Source of the DNA: Agrobacterium rubi TR3 = NBRC 13261
GTDB taxonomy: Bacteria > Pseudomonadota > Alphaproteobacteria > Rhizobiales > Rhizobiaceae
Assembly: GCF_000739935.1 (NCBI RefSeq)
Contig: NZ_BBJU01000015.1
Location: forward strand, 1 to 64,000
Direction: 5' to 3'
DNA length: 64,000 bases
In this document: positions 1 through 9,436 of the stretch, in pieces
Numbering within the stretch: position 1 is the first letter of the stretch
How the letters are laid out: every line of letters starts with the position of its first letter
Made by a program: the position numbers and the translations under genes
Notes under the pieces: generated by a model
The model's database searches: none
What the model was told of the DNA's origin: nothing
Seen by the model: the letters and a program-made list of their open reading frames with translations, nothing else

Positions 1-38
1 GGCACCCGCAAACACTAGATATCTGCGCCAAACAAACC

Positions 39-530
39 TCACAGAACCCGCTCCAACCGCACTTTCTGCAAGTCCACCTGCATGCTCTCAGACCACTGCG
101 TACCCCGCCATACAATTCGAAAACCGCACCGCTCATAGAGTTTGATAGCATTGATGTTCTTGGCATGCGTTGCGATCCTGGCAATGGGGATGCCGGAGGC
201 GTGCATCTCGTCAATGAAGTGCTTGACCAGAGCGCGGCCGATGCCCTTGCCCTGCCAGTCGGGATCGATCCAGATGTCGGAAATGTAGTCGGGCTCACCG
301 GCGCGGGCGCCCCACCCGGCTAATGTGCCATCAATCTCGGCAAGGGCGATATCGCATTGGGTTTCCTGGGCGAAGACTTCGAAGTCTCTGCGCACGCGCT
401 CAATCACCACGGCGTCGAGATAGGCATCTTCGAAAGCGCTGCTGGATGTCCAGGCAGCAAAACCAACGAGGCCGACCGCTGTGCGATCGGCCTCGGTCAT
501 GGTTCGAATGGTCAGTCCGCTTACCACCAC
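39..530 (-). CDS. GNAT-family N-acetyltransferase
   Basis: This 163-residue protein should transfer an acetyl group from acetyl-CoA to an unknown amine substrate. The GNAT acetyl-CoA motif QGKGIG lies at residues 93-98, followed by a helix. Near the C terminus a conserved stretch of the type '[13 protein letters not shown]' is typical of RimI-like GNATs. Its start codon overlaps the end of gatA by 10 bp, so it is probably translated from the gatCA message. A second Met at residue 11 could also be the start. The family call is firm; the substrate cannot be read from the sequence. Confidence 0.85.
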   Translation of the reverse strand: MVVSGLTIRTMTEADRTAVGLVGFAAWTSSSAFEDAYLDAVVIERVRRDFEVFAQETQCDIALAEIDGTLAGWGARAGEPDYISDIWIDPDWQGKGIGRALVKHFIDEMHASGIPIARIATHAKNINAIKLYERCGFRIVWRGTQWSESMQVDLQKVRLERVL

Positions 531-2002
531 TTCGCAGGCGTAAACTTGCCCGCTGCCTGTTCGATCGCATACGCCGTCTTGAACAGCGTCTCTTCCTCGA
601 ACGGCTTGCCGATGAGCTGGAGGCCGAGCGGCAGGCCTTTGCCGTCGAGACCGGCGGGCACCGACATGGCGGGTAGACCGGCCATGTTGACGGTGATGGT
701 AAAGACGTCCTGGAGGTACATTTTGACCGGATCGGCGGCCAGTTCCTTGTCGCCGATTTCGAACGCGGACGATGGCGTGATGGGGGCGAGAACCGCGTCG
801 ATGCCTTCGTGGAAGACGGTCTCAAAATCGCGCTTGATCAGCGTGCGGACCTTCTGGGCCTTCAGGTAATAGGCATCGTAGTAACCGGCAGACAGCACGT
901 AGGTGCCCACCATGATGCGGCGTTTGACTTCCGAGCCAAAACCGGCGGCGCGGCTCTTTTCGTACATATCGGCAATGTCCTTGCCATCGACGCGCAGGCC
1001 GTAGCGGACGCCGTCATAACGGGCAAGGTTGGACGAGGCTTCGGCAGGTGCCACGATGTAATAGGCAGGCAGCGCGTATTTCGTGTGCGGCAAAGAGATA
1101 TCGACGATCTCGGCACCGGCATCCTTCAGCCATGCAATGCCCTGCGCCCAGAGCTTTTCGATCTCTTCCGGCATGCCATCGACGCGGTATTCCTTGGGAA
1201 TACCGATCTTGAGGCCCTTCAGCGACTGGCCGATGGCCTGTTCGTAATCCGGCACCGGCAGATCGACGGAGGTGGTGTCCTTCGCATCGACGCTGGCCAT
1301 GGATTTCAGGAGAATGGCGGCATCGCGCACGTCGCGGGCAATCGGTCCGGCCTGATCGAGCGAGGAAGCGTAAGCAGCAATGCCCCAGCGCGAAACACGG
1401 CCATAGGTCGGCTTGATGCCGACAGTGCCGGTGAAGGCTGCGGGTTGACGAATGGAGCCGCCGGTATCGGTGGCAGTGGCACCGGCGCACAGATGCGCGG
1501 CAACGGCTGCCGCCGAACCGCCGGAAGAGCCGCCGGGCACGAGGTTCTTGTCCGAACCATTGGCACGCCAAGGGTTGACGACCGGGCCGTAATAGGAGCT
1601 TTCGTTGGACGAGCCCATGGCGAACTCATCCATGTTGAGCTTGCCGAGCATGACGGCACCGGCGTCCCACAGGTTCTGCGTGACGGTGGATTCGTATTTC
1701 GGCTTGAAGCCATCCAGCACGTGAGAGCAAGCCTGGGTGTGAACGTCGCGAGTGGCGAAGAGGTCCTTGACGCCCAGCGGAATGCCTTCCAGCGCACCGG
1801 CATTGCCAGCGGCCAGCTTTTCGTCGGAAGCCTTGGCCATTTCGCGCGCCTTTTCAGGCGTCACGGCGACATAGGCGTTCAGCGTTTCATTGGCGGCCTC
1901 GACGGCTGAAAGATAGGCGTTCGTCAGTTCAACGGCGGAAAAATCCTTGGCTTTCAGCTTGTCGCGGGCTTCGGCAATGGTCAGGCTTGTGAGGTCGGTC
2001 AT
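521..2002 (-). CDS. gatA: Asp-tRNA(Asn)/Glu-tRNA(Gln) amidotransferase subunit A
   Basis: GatA is the amidase subunit of GatCAB. It releases ammonia from glutamine to convert Glu-tRNA(Gln), and Asp-tRNA(Asn) where needed, into the amidated form in the cytoplasm. The 493-residue protein has the full amidase signature: Lys79 in GVKDLF, Ser159 in PGGSSGGS and the nucleophile Ser183 in [11 protein letters not shown] form the Ser-cisSer-Lys triad. The length is usual for the family. It lies downstream of gatC on the same strand, and gatB is not in this window. No strong Shine-Dalgarno precedes the ATG, but residues from position 1 match the usual GatA N terminus. Confidence 0.97.
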   Translation of the reverse strand: MTDLTSLTIAEARDKLKAKDFSAVELTNAYLSAVEAANETLNAYVAVTPEKAREMAKASDEKLAAGNAGALEGIPLGVKDLFATRDVHTQACSHVLDGFKPKYESTVTQNLWDAGAVMLGKLNMDEFAMGSSNESSYYGPVVNPWRANGSDKNLVPGGSSGGSAAAVAAHLCAGATATDTGGSIRQPAAFTGTVGIKPTYGRVSRWGIAAYASSLDQAGPIARDVRDAAILLKSMASVDAKDTTSVDLPVPDYEQAIGQSLKGLKIGIPKEYRVDGMPEEIEKLWAQGIAWLKDAGAEIVDISLPHTKYALPAYYIVAPAEASSNLARYDGVRYGLRVDGKDIADMYEKSRAAGFGSEVKRRIMVGTYVLSAGYYDAYYLKAQKVRTLIKRDFETVFHEGIDAVLAPITPSSAFEIGDKELAADPVKMYLQDVFTITVNMAGLPAMSVPAGLDGKGLPLGLQLIGKPFEEETLFKTAYAIEQAAGKFTPAKWW

Positions 2003-2062
2003 ATCGGCAACGGCTTTCGAATTTTTTAAGTCGGACGAGCGGGAGCAAACCGTGTGAAAGGT

Positions 2063-2350
2063 TTACTCAACCACCTTCGGAACGAGGAAGAAGTTACGGT
2101 CTGTATTCGGCGCATTGGCCACGATATCCTCGGCCTTGCTGCCATCGCTGACCACGTCGGTGCGCTTCTTCATCGCAACCGGAGTGACCGATGTCATCGG
2201 CTCGACGCCATCGACATTCACTTCCGAAAGCTGCTCCACGAAACCTAGAATGCCATTCAGCTCGCCCAGCATCTTCTCGGCTTCGTCTTCGCTGACGGCA
2301 ATACGGGCAAGGCGCGCAACGCGCTTCACGGTGGCAAGATCGACGGACAT
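2063..2350 (-). CDS. gatC: Asp-tRNA(Asn)/Glu-tRNA(Gln) amidotransferase subunit C
   Basis: GatC is the small structural subunit that wraps around GatA and stabilises the GatCAB amidotransferase. The 95-residue product starts [17 protein letters not shown] and contains the family pattern with a central '[11 protein letters not shown]' helix and '[10 protein letters not shown]'. The ATG at 2350 is preceded by GGAG seven bases upstream; a longer reading frame to 2410 adds 20 residues foreign to the family and is not used. gatC is the first gene of the gatC-gatA-GNAT run, 60 bp before gatA. Confidence 0.95.
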   Translation of the reverse strand: MSVDLATVKRVARLARIAVSEDEAEKMLGELNGILGFVEQLSEVNVDGVEPMTSVTPVAMKKRTDVVSDGSKAEDIVANAPNTDRNFFLVPKVVE

Positions 2351-2612
2351 GGGTCTACTCCGGACAATAATTTTCCTACCCGCTATAATGACCGCGCCCG
2401 CAGTTCGCAACCATCATCGCCGCCAGAAACAGTACCGAAAATAATATTCGCCTTATGCGGGAACATTTTATGTTTGCGCGAGTTTTCGCGCGGGGGAATT
2501 CATCCTCCACCATTTACAGTCAAATCATTTGCAGCAGGAAGCGGGTTGGGGCCGGTTCATTTTTAAAGCGCCATCATGCTTCTCGATCATGCTGTTTTAA
2601 CGGGGGTTAAAC

Positions 2613-3470
2613 ATGAATTTCGACATATCGAAAGTGCGCCATCCGAAAGAGAAGCTCTACGGTTTCCTGACATCATTCATAGGGATACTTGTGTGGATGG
2701 CCATTGCTGCTGGCATCCTCTACATCGCGACGACGGAGAGTCTGGGCATCATTTTTGCTTTTCTATTCTACTTTCTCTTTTTCTGGTTTGTGTCTTACGT
2801 CGCGAGATCGTTGGTCCGTGCCTACATGATGGGCCACTATGTTCTGGTCAGTGACCAACAATTTCCACACCTTCACAAAATGGTGGCTGATGGCGCGCAG
2901 AAGCTGGGCCTGAAAGAAGCACCACAGGCTTTCGTCTATAATTCCAGCGGTGTGATGAATGCCATGGCACTGACGCTGGTCGGCCGCACGCGCTATATCT
3001 GGCTGACGTCGGCACTGATCGATTCCGACGACGACGAACAGGTGCGGTTTGTGATCGGCCACGAGTTGGGCCATCATGTTGCTGGCCATCTCGACGAGCC
3101 GTGGAGCTTCCTGCGTCTGCCCGGTCTTATTATTCCGTTCCTGGGACAGGCTTATTCCCGCGCCCGCGAACTGACCTGCGATCGCATCGGTCTTGTCGTT
3201 TCCGGGGACATGAAGGCATCGCGCACGGCGCTTCAGATGCTGGCCTGCGGTAGTGCCAAGCTGAACGCACAGATGAACCCGAATGCTTTCGAAGAGCAGG
3301 ACAAGATGGTGCCATCGATTGCCGGGTTCTTCCTCAAGATCGTCTCGCTCTACCCGCGCCACACACGCCGCGTGGCCGCATTGAGTGAGTGGAAGAACGC
3401 ATTGAGCGGTATTCCGTCAGCCCCATCCCGTTCTGTGCAGACAGGACGTATCGAACCTCAGATTGCCTGA
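2613..3470 (+). CDS. M48-family membrane zinc metalloprotease
   Basis: A 285-residue membrane-bound zinc metalloprotease of the M48 (HtpX/Ste24-like) type. Two hydrophobic segments at about residues 17-40 and 43-62 anchor it in the inner membrane. The zinc motif HELGH is at residues 150-154, and Glu186 in SRARELTCDR is the expected third ligand. A GGGG ribosome-binding run precedes the ATG. It is transcribed alone, opposite to gatC, and ends at a strong terminator. Members of the family degrade damaged membrane or periplasmic proteins, but the substrate here is unknown. Confidence 0.85.
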   Translation: MNFDISKVRHPKEKLYGFLTSFIGILVWMAIAAGILYIATTESLGIIFAFLFYFLFFWFVSYVARSLVRAYMMGHYVLVSDQQFPHLHKMVADGAQKLGLKEAPQAFVYNSSGVMNAMALTLVGRTRYIWLTSALIDSDDDEQVRFVIGHELGHHVAGHLDEPWSFLRLPGLIIPFLGQAYSRARELTCDRIGLVVSGDMKASRTALQMLACGSAKLNAQMNPNAFEEQDKMVPSIAGFFLKIVSLYPRHTRRVAALSEWKNALSGIPSAPSRSVQTGRIEPQIA

Positions 3471-3487
3471 TTTACAAGGATGATGAG

Positions 3488-3521
3488 AGGCCCGATATGC
3501 CTGGAGCATATCGGGCCTTTT
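3488..3521 (+). terminator. Rho-independent terminator of the M48 gene
   Basis: A perfect 13-bp stem (AGGCCCGATATGC with its complement) with a 5-nt loop is followed by a T run on the plus strand. It starts 18 bp after the M48 protease stop. The minus-strand side has no T tract, so it is directional. Confidence 0.9.
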
Positions 3522-3524
3522 CAT

Positions 3525-4229
3525 TTAAAACGACAATGTCTGTCCCGCGCTTGGTGCGTCGACACGTGTCTGGGAGCCGTCCATGCCGGTCACGAACTTT
3601 TCCGGCGTCTGGTCGATGATCGGAAACGTGCCGTAGTGGCAGGGAATGACGTTGCGGAACTTGAAGAAGCGCTGGCAGGCGAGAGCCGCGACAGCGCCGC
3701 CCATGGTGAAACGGTCGCCGATGGGGACGAGGCCGATATCGGGTTCGTGCAACTCGTTGATCAGCGCCATATCCGAGAAGATATCGGTATCGCCCATGTG
3801 ATAGACAGTCGGGCCGTCTTCGAAATGCAGCATCAGGCCGTTGGCATTGCCCAGCGCATGGCTGACGCCATCCTCGGTGATCTGCGCGGAAGAGTGGAGC
3901 GCATTGGTGAAAGTGGCAGTGAAGCCATCGAGCGTGACGGTGCCACCGGTGTTGCCCATTTCCAGCTTCGACACGCCCTTGGAGCCAAGCCATGCGGCAA
4001 GGTCTGCATTGGCCAGAACGGTGGCGCCGGTGTCTTTCGCCAACTGCACGGTATCGCCGACATGATCGCCATGGCCATGGGTCAGGAGAATATGGGTAAT
4101 GCCATCAGCGACATCTTTCGCATTCTGATCGGCGAAAGACGCATTGCCGGTGAAAAACGGGTCGATGAGGATTTTCGCATTGGCTGTTTCGATGCGAAAG
4201 GCGGAGTGGCCGAGCCAGGTGAGTTTCAT
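3525..4229 (-). CDS. UPF0173 metal-dependent hydrolase (metallo-beta-lactamase fold)
   Basis: A 234-residue hydrolase of the metallo-beta-lactamase fold, UPF0173 type. It begins [14 protein letters not shown] and carries the metal motif [10 protein letters not shown], further His residues in HSSAQI and HMGDTD, and the late His in IPCHYGTFP. The ATG at 4229 is preceded by AAGGAGAA, which fixes the start; a longer frame to 4736 is an artefact. The reaction is not known for this family. It converges on the M48 gene and diverges from the PhnA-like gene. Confidence 0.92.
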   Translation of the reverse strand: MKLTWLGHSAFRIETANAKILIDPFFTGNASFADQNAKDVADGITHILLTHGHGDHVGDTVQLAKDTGATVLANADLAAWLGSKGVSKLEMGNTGGTVTLDGFTATFTNALHSSAQITEDGVSHALGNANGLMLHFEDGPTVYHMGDTDIFSDMALINELHEPDIGLVPIGDRFTMGGAVAALACQRFFKFRNVIPCHYGTFPIIDQTPEKFVTGMDGSQTRVDAPSAGQTLSF

Positions 4230-4313
4230 GGAAGTTCTCCTTTGTATTGCCGGTATAGTGTGACATAGGACGGGCCATGCAACGGGGCGACCCACCTTTT
4301 CCGGATTGCGAAG

Positions 4314-4616
4314 ATGACGACAGATCATGACGAATATGTGTACGACGAGGCGACCGGCGATTGGCGCCCCGCCTCCGAAGTTGCGGCCCAGGCGGCGAAA
4401 GCTACCGAAGTGCGCGACGCTGCAGGCAACATTCTCGTCGATGGCGATTCCGTTTCGCTGATCAAGGATTTGAAGGTCAAGGGTGCTGGCACCACATTGA
4501 AACAGGGCACCGTGATCAAGTCCATTCGGCTGACCGACAATCCCGAAGAGATCGACTGCCGCCACGACGCCATCAAGGGCCTCGTCCTGCGCACCGAATT
4601 CGTGCGCAAACGCTGA
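4314..4616 (+). CDS. PhnA-domain protein lacking the zinc ribbon
   Basis: A 100-residue relative of PhnA/YjdM. The C-terminal domain (residues about 32-100) keeps the family pattern '[20 protein letters not shown]' through 'EIDC' and 'EFVRKR'. The N-terminal zinc ribbon with paired CxxC motifs found in the enterobacterial protein is absent: residues 1-31 are acidic and contain no cysteine. Despite the historical link to alkylphosphonate use, the family's role is unclear and no phosphonate genes are nearby. It sits 8 bp upstream of ruvX and is probably co-transcribed with it. Confidence 0.8.
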   Translation: MTTDHDEYVYDEATGDWRPASEVAAQAAKATEVRDAAGNILVDGDSVSLIKDLKVKGAGTTLKQGTVIKSIRLTDNPEEIDCRHDAIKGLVLRTEFVRKR

Positions 4617-4624
4617 GGCGAGCC

Positions 4625-5116
4625 ATGGCGACTCTGACGATAGAGGAACTGGCGGGTTTTCTGCAGACGGGACAAGCCATTGCCGGGCTGGACCTGGGAA
4701 CCAAGACCATCGGCCTTGCCATGTCCGATCTGTCACGACGTTTCGCCACCCCTCGCCCGGTTTTGAAGCGCATCAAGTTTACTCAGGATGCACAGCTTCT
4801 GTTGGACTTCGCGGCCAAGGAAAAAGTGGCTGCCTTCATCATCGGCCTGCCGACCAATATGGATGGATCAGCCGGCCCGCGGGTTCAGGCGACGCGCGCA
4901 TTCGTACGCGCCATGAGCGACAAGACCGATCTACCCTTCGTCTATTGGGATGAGCGGTTGTCCACTGTGGCCGCGGAGCGCGCGTTGCTGGAAATGGACG
5001 TGTCCCGTGCCAAGCGGGCGCAGCGGATCGATTCGGCCGCTGCCAGTTTCATTCTTCAAGGTGCGCTGGACAGGCTTTCCGCTCTTGGAAGAGAGGCCGC
5101 AGCCTTCGAGGGCTGA
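4625..5116 (+). CDS. ruvX: Holliday junction resolvase-like RNase H-fold protein RuvX/YqgF
   Basis: A 163-residue RNase H-fold nuclease of the YqgF/RuvX family, implicated in 16S rRNA 5' maturation and proposed as a Holliday-junction resolvase. Visible landmarks are [16 protein letters not shown], where Asp is catalytic, [15 protein letters not shown], the glutamate in [11 protein letters not shown], and the terminal [10 protein letters not shown]. The ATG at 4625 follows a GAGG. An upstream extension of the frame into the PhnA-like gene is spurious. Its last 61 bp overlap the convergent DUF6105 gene. Confidence 0.93.
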   Translation: MATLTIEELAGFLQTGQAIAGLDLGTKTIGLAMSDLSRRFATPRPVLKRIKFTQDAQLLLDFAAKEKVAAFIIGLPTNMDGSAGPRVQATRAFVRAMSDKTDLPFVYWDERLSTVAAERALLEMDVSRAKRAQRIDSAAASFILQGALDRLSALGREAAAFEG

Positions 5117-5385
5117 CGACCGCGCCACCAGGCCGCGATCGTCTTTCTCTTGCGAAAGGCGAGGATGGAAAACACGATCAGGCTATCGACTGCGATCGCC
5201 CGTGCCACCAGTGGCGGAATGGTGTCCGGCGGTATGCCCAGCACGTTTCCATAAATCTGGAACACCAGATCATGCGTCTGGCGGGTGAGCATGAAGAAGC
5301 CGAAGCTGATGTCGTAATAGGACAGAAAATACCACGCAGCGAGAAACCCGACCGGCCCGGCCCACAGGATTAAAAACCACTTCAT
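5056..5385 (-). CDS. DUF6105-like small membrane protein
   Basis: A 109-residue protein with hydrophobic segments at about residues 3-22 and 58-80, separated by a conserved-looking block '[20 protein letters not shown]'. It resembles the rhizobial DUF6105 family as I remember it. The tail after the KRK cluster at about residue 83 is low complexity and runs antisense through the last 61 bp of ruvX. Its ATG overlaps the stop of the upstream 53-codon ORF in an ATGA, which suggests coupled translation. Function unknown. Confidence 0.75.
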   Translation of the reverse strand: MKWFLILWAGPVGFLAAWYFLSYYDISFGFFMLTRQTHDLVFQIYGNVLGIPPDTIPPLVARAIAVDSLIVFSILAFRKRKTIAAWWRGRQPSKAAASLPRAESLSSAP

Positions 5386-5543
5386 GCCGTCTGACCTCGC
5401 AAAAAGAAGGTATCGGGCACGGCAGCAATGACCGCCCAACGCAGGCACGCCATAAGGCATAGGTTCACCGTCGGGACATCGATGTCCAACGGCAGCATGG
5501 CAAAGAACGTCATCATGACGATCAAGGATATCCATCGGATCAC
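5382..5543 (-). CDS. Small membrane protein, GTG start, coupled to DUF6105-like gene
   Basis: A 53-residue ORF that starts with GTG at 5543, with AAGGAA placed six bases upstream. The product is mostly hydrophobic: residues about 4-20 form one segment (ISLIVMMTFFAMLPL) and residues 27-42 a second. It ends in ATGA shared with the DUF6105-like gene, which is good evidence of a real two-gene unit. No known domain is recognised. Non-ATG start and short length explain why it would be missed by routine calling. Confidence 0.6.
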   Translation of the reverse strand: MIRWISLIVMMTFFAMLPLDIDVPTVNLCLMACLRWAVIAAVPDTFFLRGQTA

Positions 5544-5746
5544 GGCGGTTCCTTTTCATACGCCCACAGGCGCATGGTTAATCATTCCTTAATACAATGG
5601 TTCCGTCACTCGAAATGAGCAAATAAAAGTTTCCGATATGGTTAACGAAGGCGTCGAGGCTGTGGATAAGACTGAGGCTCGAGGCAACAACGCGCGGATG
5701 CGCTCAAGAGCGCCAATCATTATTAGAAAAATCTAATTTCAATGAA

Positions 5747-6409
5747 TCAGCTATAAACGCCGCGGACAATCCGCTTAACGGCTGTGCCGATTTTATCCCA
5801 ATCCCGGGCCGTTTTCAGCGCAACGCCAGCAAACTGTCCACTTATGACCGATGAGATGACGAGATGCTGGATGGCCGCGAAAATCACCGCATTCACGTTG
5901 GCGGTATCGATGCCCTTCGGCGCTTCGAGCGAGCCGCGCATGCGCTCCAGCCACTTCGCCAATGCTTTGGCTCGGGCATCGGCCAATTGTTTCACTTGTG
6001 GCGTGTTCTCGGACACTTCCCAGGCGATGATCTTGCACACCAGCGGATCGCTGCGCAGCGCTTCGATGTAATAGAGCGCCAGCTTCTCCATGAGATCGCC
6101 GTAGGTCAGCAAAAACATGCCACCGGTATCTTCGGGAATGCGATCCTTGACCCACGAGCCCAGATCTTCGCCGATGGCAGCGACCAGACCTTCCAGCCCA
6201 CCGAAGTACCGATAGATCAGCTGCTTGTCGCACCCGGCCCTGCGTGCAATGGCATTGATGCCGAAGCCCTGAAACCCCTCCTCTGCAAGCAACCCCTTGG
6301 CCGCAGAAAAGATTGCCTTTTCAGTGGCGGCGCGATCCTTGATCCGCTTTTCAGGGGGAGCTTCAGCAGCAGTGTCGACGATGGCCAGCATAAGCTTGCG
6401 ATTCTCCAT
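5747..6409 (-). CDS. TetR/AcrR-family transcriptional regulator
   Basis: A 220-residue TetR-type repressor. The DNA-binding helix-turn-helix lies at about residues 28-72 with GINAIARRAGCDKQLIYRYFGG, and the rest is a helical ligand-binding domain. An N-terminal extension of about 25 residues precedes the HTH. The gene is divergent from the small-membrane pair at 6568, with 158 bp between them, so it could control that pair or itself. Ligand and targets cannot be deduced. Confidence 0.88.
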   Translation of the reverse strand: MENRKLMLAIVDTAAEAPPEKRIKDRAATEKAIFSAAKGLLAEEGFQGFGINAIARRAGCDKQLIYRYFGGLEGLVAAIGEDLGSWVKDRIPEDTGGMFLLTYGDLMEKLALYYIEALRSDPLVCKIIAWEVSENTPQVKQLADARAKALAKWLERMRGSLEAPKGIDTANVNAVIFAAIQHLVISSVISGQFAGVALKTARDWDKIGTAVKRIVRGVYS

Positions 6410-6567
6410 GTGGTGACCTCACCACAGGGTTAGCAAAGGGTTAATTTGGCGACAATGCGAGAGGGGGTTGTGAGGTGAAGGTAGTTGTGGATGAAACAAG
6501 GTAGGCTTCCAATTCGCGCATCTACCAATTATGACTTCAACTTTTAGGGGAATGGATATCTCAGCAC

Positions 6568-6795
6568 ATGTCTCTTATCCAAAATGAGCGCACAAAGCTG
6601 CTTGCGAACTCTCTTGACCGGACATCAACGGCCTGCGTGGTCGCAGGACTGATTGCTCCCGCAACAAGCATTGCCAATCATGTGCCCGGCACTCCCGGAC
6701 TATCCATAAGCGCCGCTGTTGGAACAGTGATTTGGCTTTTCGCCGCAGTTACATTACATTTGTTGGCAAGACGCACCCTTGGAGGGCTGAGATGA
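6568..6795 (+). CDS. Small predicted membrane protein
   Basis: A 75-residue protein with two hydrophobic stretches (about residues 20-36 and 46-66) joined by a Pro/Gly-rich turn, ending in a short basic tail. No domain is recognised. The stop codon overlaps the start of the next ORF in ATGA, which supports both being translated. It heads an accessory patch between the TetR gene and the toxin-antitoxin pair. Confidence 0.6.
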   Translation: MSLIQNERTKLLANSLDRTSTACVVAGLIAPATSIANHVPGTPGLSISAAVGTVIWLFAAVTLHLLARRTLGGLR

Positions 6796-6917
6796 TGACT
6801 GGAATGGAAATCTTCTTCTACGTTGCGTTGCCAGTCAGTATAGTAACCGCTGGCTGGATCGCCGTTCGCCTAAATGAATGGAATGACAAAAAGACGCAGC
6901 TTCACCCTAGCGAATAA
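6792..6917 (+). CDS. 41-residue single-span membrane peptide, coupled
   Basis: A 41-codon ORF starting ATGATG at 6792, overlapping the previous stop by 4 bp. It has one hydrophobic segment (about residues 6-24, IFFYVALPVSIVTAGWIAV) followed by a polar, charged tail. A longer frame from 6732 would run inside the previous gene and is rejected. Function unknown; the two peptides may form one membrane complex. Confidence 0.5.
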   Translation: MMTGMEIFFYVALPVSIVTAGWIAVRLNEWNDKKTQLHPSE

Positions 6918-6956
6918 GGACCAGACTTTAAAAGATCAGGCTTAGGCCAAACTCGT

Positions 6957-6994
6957 TTGCCAGATTTATGTGTTTTCTGTATTATTCAGAAAAC
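6957..6994 (+). promoter_or_regulatory. Promoter with overlapping operator of the Phd/PemK-like operon
   Basis: A sigma70-like -35 TTGCCA (6957-6962) and -10 TATTAT (6980-6985) are spaced by 17 bp. A perfect 8-bp inverted repeat, GTTTTCTG-N7-CAGAAAAC (6972-6994), brackets the -10. This is the arrangement expected for autorepression by the antitoxin. Confidence 0.65.
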
Positions 6995-7011
6995 CAATCT
7001 GGAGTCTGACT

Positions 7012-7278
7012 TTGTCTCAAAAATCTATTACGACTGCGGAGTTCATGCGTCATTTTGGGCGTTATCATGATCAAGCGCAAAAAGAGCCGATCACTTTGAC
7101 AAAGCACGGACGCCCTTCGGTGGTGGTGCTGCCTGTTGAACTGTTCGAGAAATTGGCCAGCAATCACGACGTACGTCAGGCATATGCTTCAGGCGAGATG
7201 CCTGACGATATTGCCTCGCTTTTCAGAGAGCAACTCGAAAACGATTCGAAGGAATATCAGGCATCGCGCGATGACTGA
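7012..7278 (+). CDS. Phd/YefM-type antitoxin
   Basis: An 88-residue antitoxin of the Phd/YefM fold. 'TTAEFMRHFGRYHDQAQ' and 'PITLTKHGRPSVVVLP' match the N-terminal DNA-binding domain, and the acidic C-terminal part should bind the toxin. I place the start at TTG 7012 because GGAG lies seven bases upstream. A GTG at 6970 would put the operator inside the coding region. The stop overlaps the next start by 8 bp (ATGACTGA), typical of toxin-antitoxin pairs. It likely represses its own promoter at 6957-6994. Confidence 0.8.
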   Translation: MSQKSITTAEFMRHFGRYHDQAQKEPITLTKHGRPSVVVLPVELFEKLASNHDVRQAYASGEMPDDIASLFREQLENDSKEYQASRDD

Positions 7279-7693
7279 AAAATTCAGGCGTGGTGATATT
7301 GTCGCTTATCCCTATCTTTGGCGATGGCAGAACGAGGCCGATCCACAGCGTGATCACGGCGAGAAAGACCGCCCCGCCTGCATGATCCTGGCGATCAAAG
7401 ACAAGCAAGGTCTTACGCATATCCTGTTGCTTCCCATATCTTCTAAGCCACCGCACGGTGACCAGAAAGCAATCGAAATACCGGGACTGGAACTACGTCG
7501 TGCGAAACTCAGCCGCTACAAGCGCGGCTGGATCACCGTTAGCGAGTGTAATTACGACGTGATCGAACGATCTTACCATTTCGACGCGCGGCGGGAGCCA
7601 ATCGGGCGGTTCAGCGAGGCGTTTCTCGAAGAGATCAGATTGGCGTTTGCACCGTTTTTAGCGGCTGGTTCGGCGAAGGTGAGCCGCACATAA
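7271..7693 (+). CDS. Putative PemK/MazF-like toxin
   Basis: A 140-residue basic protein beginning MTEKFRRGDIVAYPYLW. The 'RRGDIVAYPYLW...DRPACMILAI...HILLLPISSKPP' layout recalls the beta-barrel of PemK/MazF endoribonucleases (RGDI, RPA, lLPISS). The spacing and the later 'KRGWITVSECNYD' block belong to a less-studied subgroup. Its position directly behind a Phd/YefM antitoxin with an 8-bp overlap supports a toxin role. The catalytic residues are not certain from sequence alone. It converges on the AidB-like gene. Confidence 0.65.
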   Translation: MTEKFRRGDIVAYPYLWRWQNEADPQRDHGEKDRPACMILAIKDKQGLTHILLLPISSKPPHGDQKAIEIPGLELRRAKLSRYKRGWITVSECNYDVIERSYHFDARREPIGRFSEAFLEEIRLAFAPFLAAGSAKVSRT

Positions 7694-7718
7694 CCCGCGC
7701 TTGTTAAAAATCCTGATT

Positions 7719-9371
7719 TTACGCCGCAGGCGGATACAGCAGATCGATAATATAGGTCGGGTCGAACCGGCTATCCAGCATGCCGTAGGTATGGCGCCAG
7801 CCACCGGCCAGACGTGTCTCAAGAAACGCGTCGGCGATGCGGCCTGCGCCGATGCGGCAGAGTTCGGCGGCGGCGGCGGCGAGGGCGAATTGTTCTACCA
7901 GCAGGCGGGCGGCACCTTCGTCGCGTTCGCAGAGCGCGATTGCGGCGCGCAGGACTTCGGTAGTTTTTTTGCCGGATGGGCCGAGATCGCGTTCGAGTGT
8001 TTCGAAGACGAGGTCGAACAGGTCCTTGCCGCGTTGGAGAACGCGCAGCACATCCAGCGCCATGACGTTGCCGGAGCCTTCCCAGATGGCGTTCACAGGG
8101 GCTTCACGATAATGGCGTGCGATGGGGCGATCTTCGACATAGCCGCTGCCGCCAAGGCTTTCCATGGCTTCGTAAATCAAGGCAGGTGCGATCTTGCAGC
8201 ACCAGTATTTGACGATCGGCGTCATGACGCGGGCATAAGCCGCTTCCGCCGGATTGTTGCGGGCGCTGTCGAAGGCGGCGGCAAGGCGGAAGGACAGCGC
8301 GGTTGCGGCAGCGACATCCAGCGCCATATCGGCCAGAACGCGCGTCATGATCGGCTGGGTGACAAGCGGCTTGCCGAAAACATTGCGCCCACGGGCGAAA
8401 TGCACCGCTTCGGCCAGCGAGGCCCGCATCATGCCGGATGAGGCAAGCGCGCAATCCAGACGCGTCAGTGTCACCATGTCGAGAATGGTACGGACACCGG
8501 CACCGGGTTCGCCGAGCAGATAGCCGAAGGCATCGGTGAATTCGACTTCAGCTGACGCATTGGAGCGATTGCCGAGCTTGTCTTTCAGGCGCTGGAAATT
8601 CAGGCCGTTGGCCGAGCCGTCTTCCAGAAAACGCGGCACGAGGAAGCAGCCCATGCCATCGCCCATCTGGGCCAGCATGACGAAACCATCGCTCATCGGT
8701 GCGGACAGGAACCATTTGTGGCCGGACAGGCGATAGATGCCCTCACCCACCCGCTCCGCCGTGGTGCGGTTGGCGCGCACATCGGTGCCGCCCTGCTTTT
8801 CGGTCATGCCCATGCCGATGGTGACGGCTGTTTTCTGCATGGCAGGCTTTTGCGACGAATCATATTTGCGCGACAGGATTTTCGGCGCCCATTCCTGCTG
8901 GACGCGCGGCGACGTCATCATGGCGGCAACAGAGGCGTGCGTCATGGTGAGCGGGCAGAGATGCCCTGCCTCAAGCTGCGATGTCAGATAGAATTTGGTG
9001 GCACGGGCCTTGTGCTCGTTGCCGCGTGTTTCAGGCGTGTTTTCCCAGGCGCTGCTGTGCAGGCCCGAAGACATGGAGCGGCGCATCAGCGCGTGCCACG
9101 CAGGGTGGAACTCCACCTGATCCAGCCGCTCGCCACGAGGGCCGTGGGTGTGCAGTTTCGGCGTGCTGACATTGGCCATGCGCGCCAGTTCCTGCGCCTC
9201 GACCGAGGTGACGTAACGCCCGATCTGGTCGAATTCATCGCGCAGGGGGCGCGAAAGACTGGAGGTCAAATCCACGATCAACGGGTCTGAGCGATAGGCA
9301 TTGATGCCGGACCAGAGGTTGGGCTGGTTCAAATCGGCAAGCTGTTCTTCGGTCCGGTTCATATTCGTCAT
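7719..9371 (-). CDS. AidB-like acyl-CoA dehydrogenase family protein
   Basis: A 550-residue flavoprotein of the acyl-CoA dehydrogenase superfamily, closest in layout to AidB (about 540 residues), which in E. coli binds DNA and is induced by alkylation stress. Seen features are [24 protein letters not shown] in the FAD-binding middle domain, and the signature [18 protein letters not shown] followed by [10 protein letters not shown]. The start is set at the ATG at 9371 ([10 protein letters not shown]); a further 17 upstream residues are unlike the family, and an ATG at 9362 is also possible. No ada/alkB genes are near, so a repair role is inferred from the family only. Confidence 0.85.
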   Translation of the reverse strand: MTNMNRTEEQLADLNQPNLWSGINAYRSDPLIVDLTSSLSRPLRDEFDQIGRYVTSVEAQELARMANVSTPKLHTHGPRGERLDQVEFHPAWHALMRRSMSSGLHSSAWENTPETRGNEHKARATKFYLTSQLEAGHLCPLTMTHASVAAMMTSPRVQQEWAPKILSRKYDSSQKPAMQKTAVTIGMGMTEKQGGTDVRANRTTAERVGEGIYRLSGHKWFLSAPMSDGFVMLAQMGDGMGCFLVPRFLEDGSANGLNFQRLKDKLGNRSNASAEVEFTDAFGYLLGEPGAGVRTILDMVTLTRLDCALASSGMMRASLAEAVHFARGRNVFGKPLVTQPIMTRVLADMALDVAAATALSFRLAAAFDSARNNPAEAAYARVMTPIVKYWCCKIAPALIYEAMESLGGSGYVEDRPIARHYREAPVNAIWEGSGNVMALDVLRVLQRGKDLFDLVFETLERDLGPSGKKTTEVLRAAIALCERDEGAARLLVEQFALAAAAAELCRIGAGRIADAFLETRLAGGWRHTYGMLDSRFDPTYIIDLLYPPAA

Positions 9372-9436
9372 CGCGTGGCTATATCGGGATTCGCATTTTA
9401 TTGCATGTATTAGGTCTGGCACGGCTTATCGCATGC

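Noticed and set aside
3525..4736. 403-residue version of the UPF0173 hydrolase
   Set aside because: The extra N terminus runs antisense through the PhnA-like gene and ruvX; the ATG at 4229 has an excellent ribosome site.
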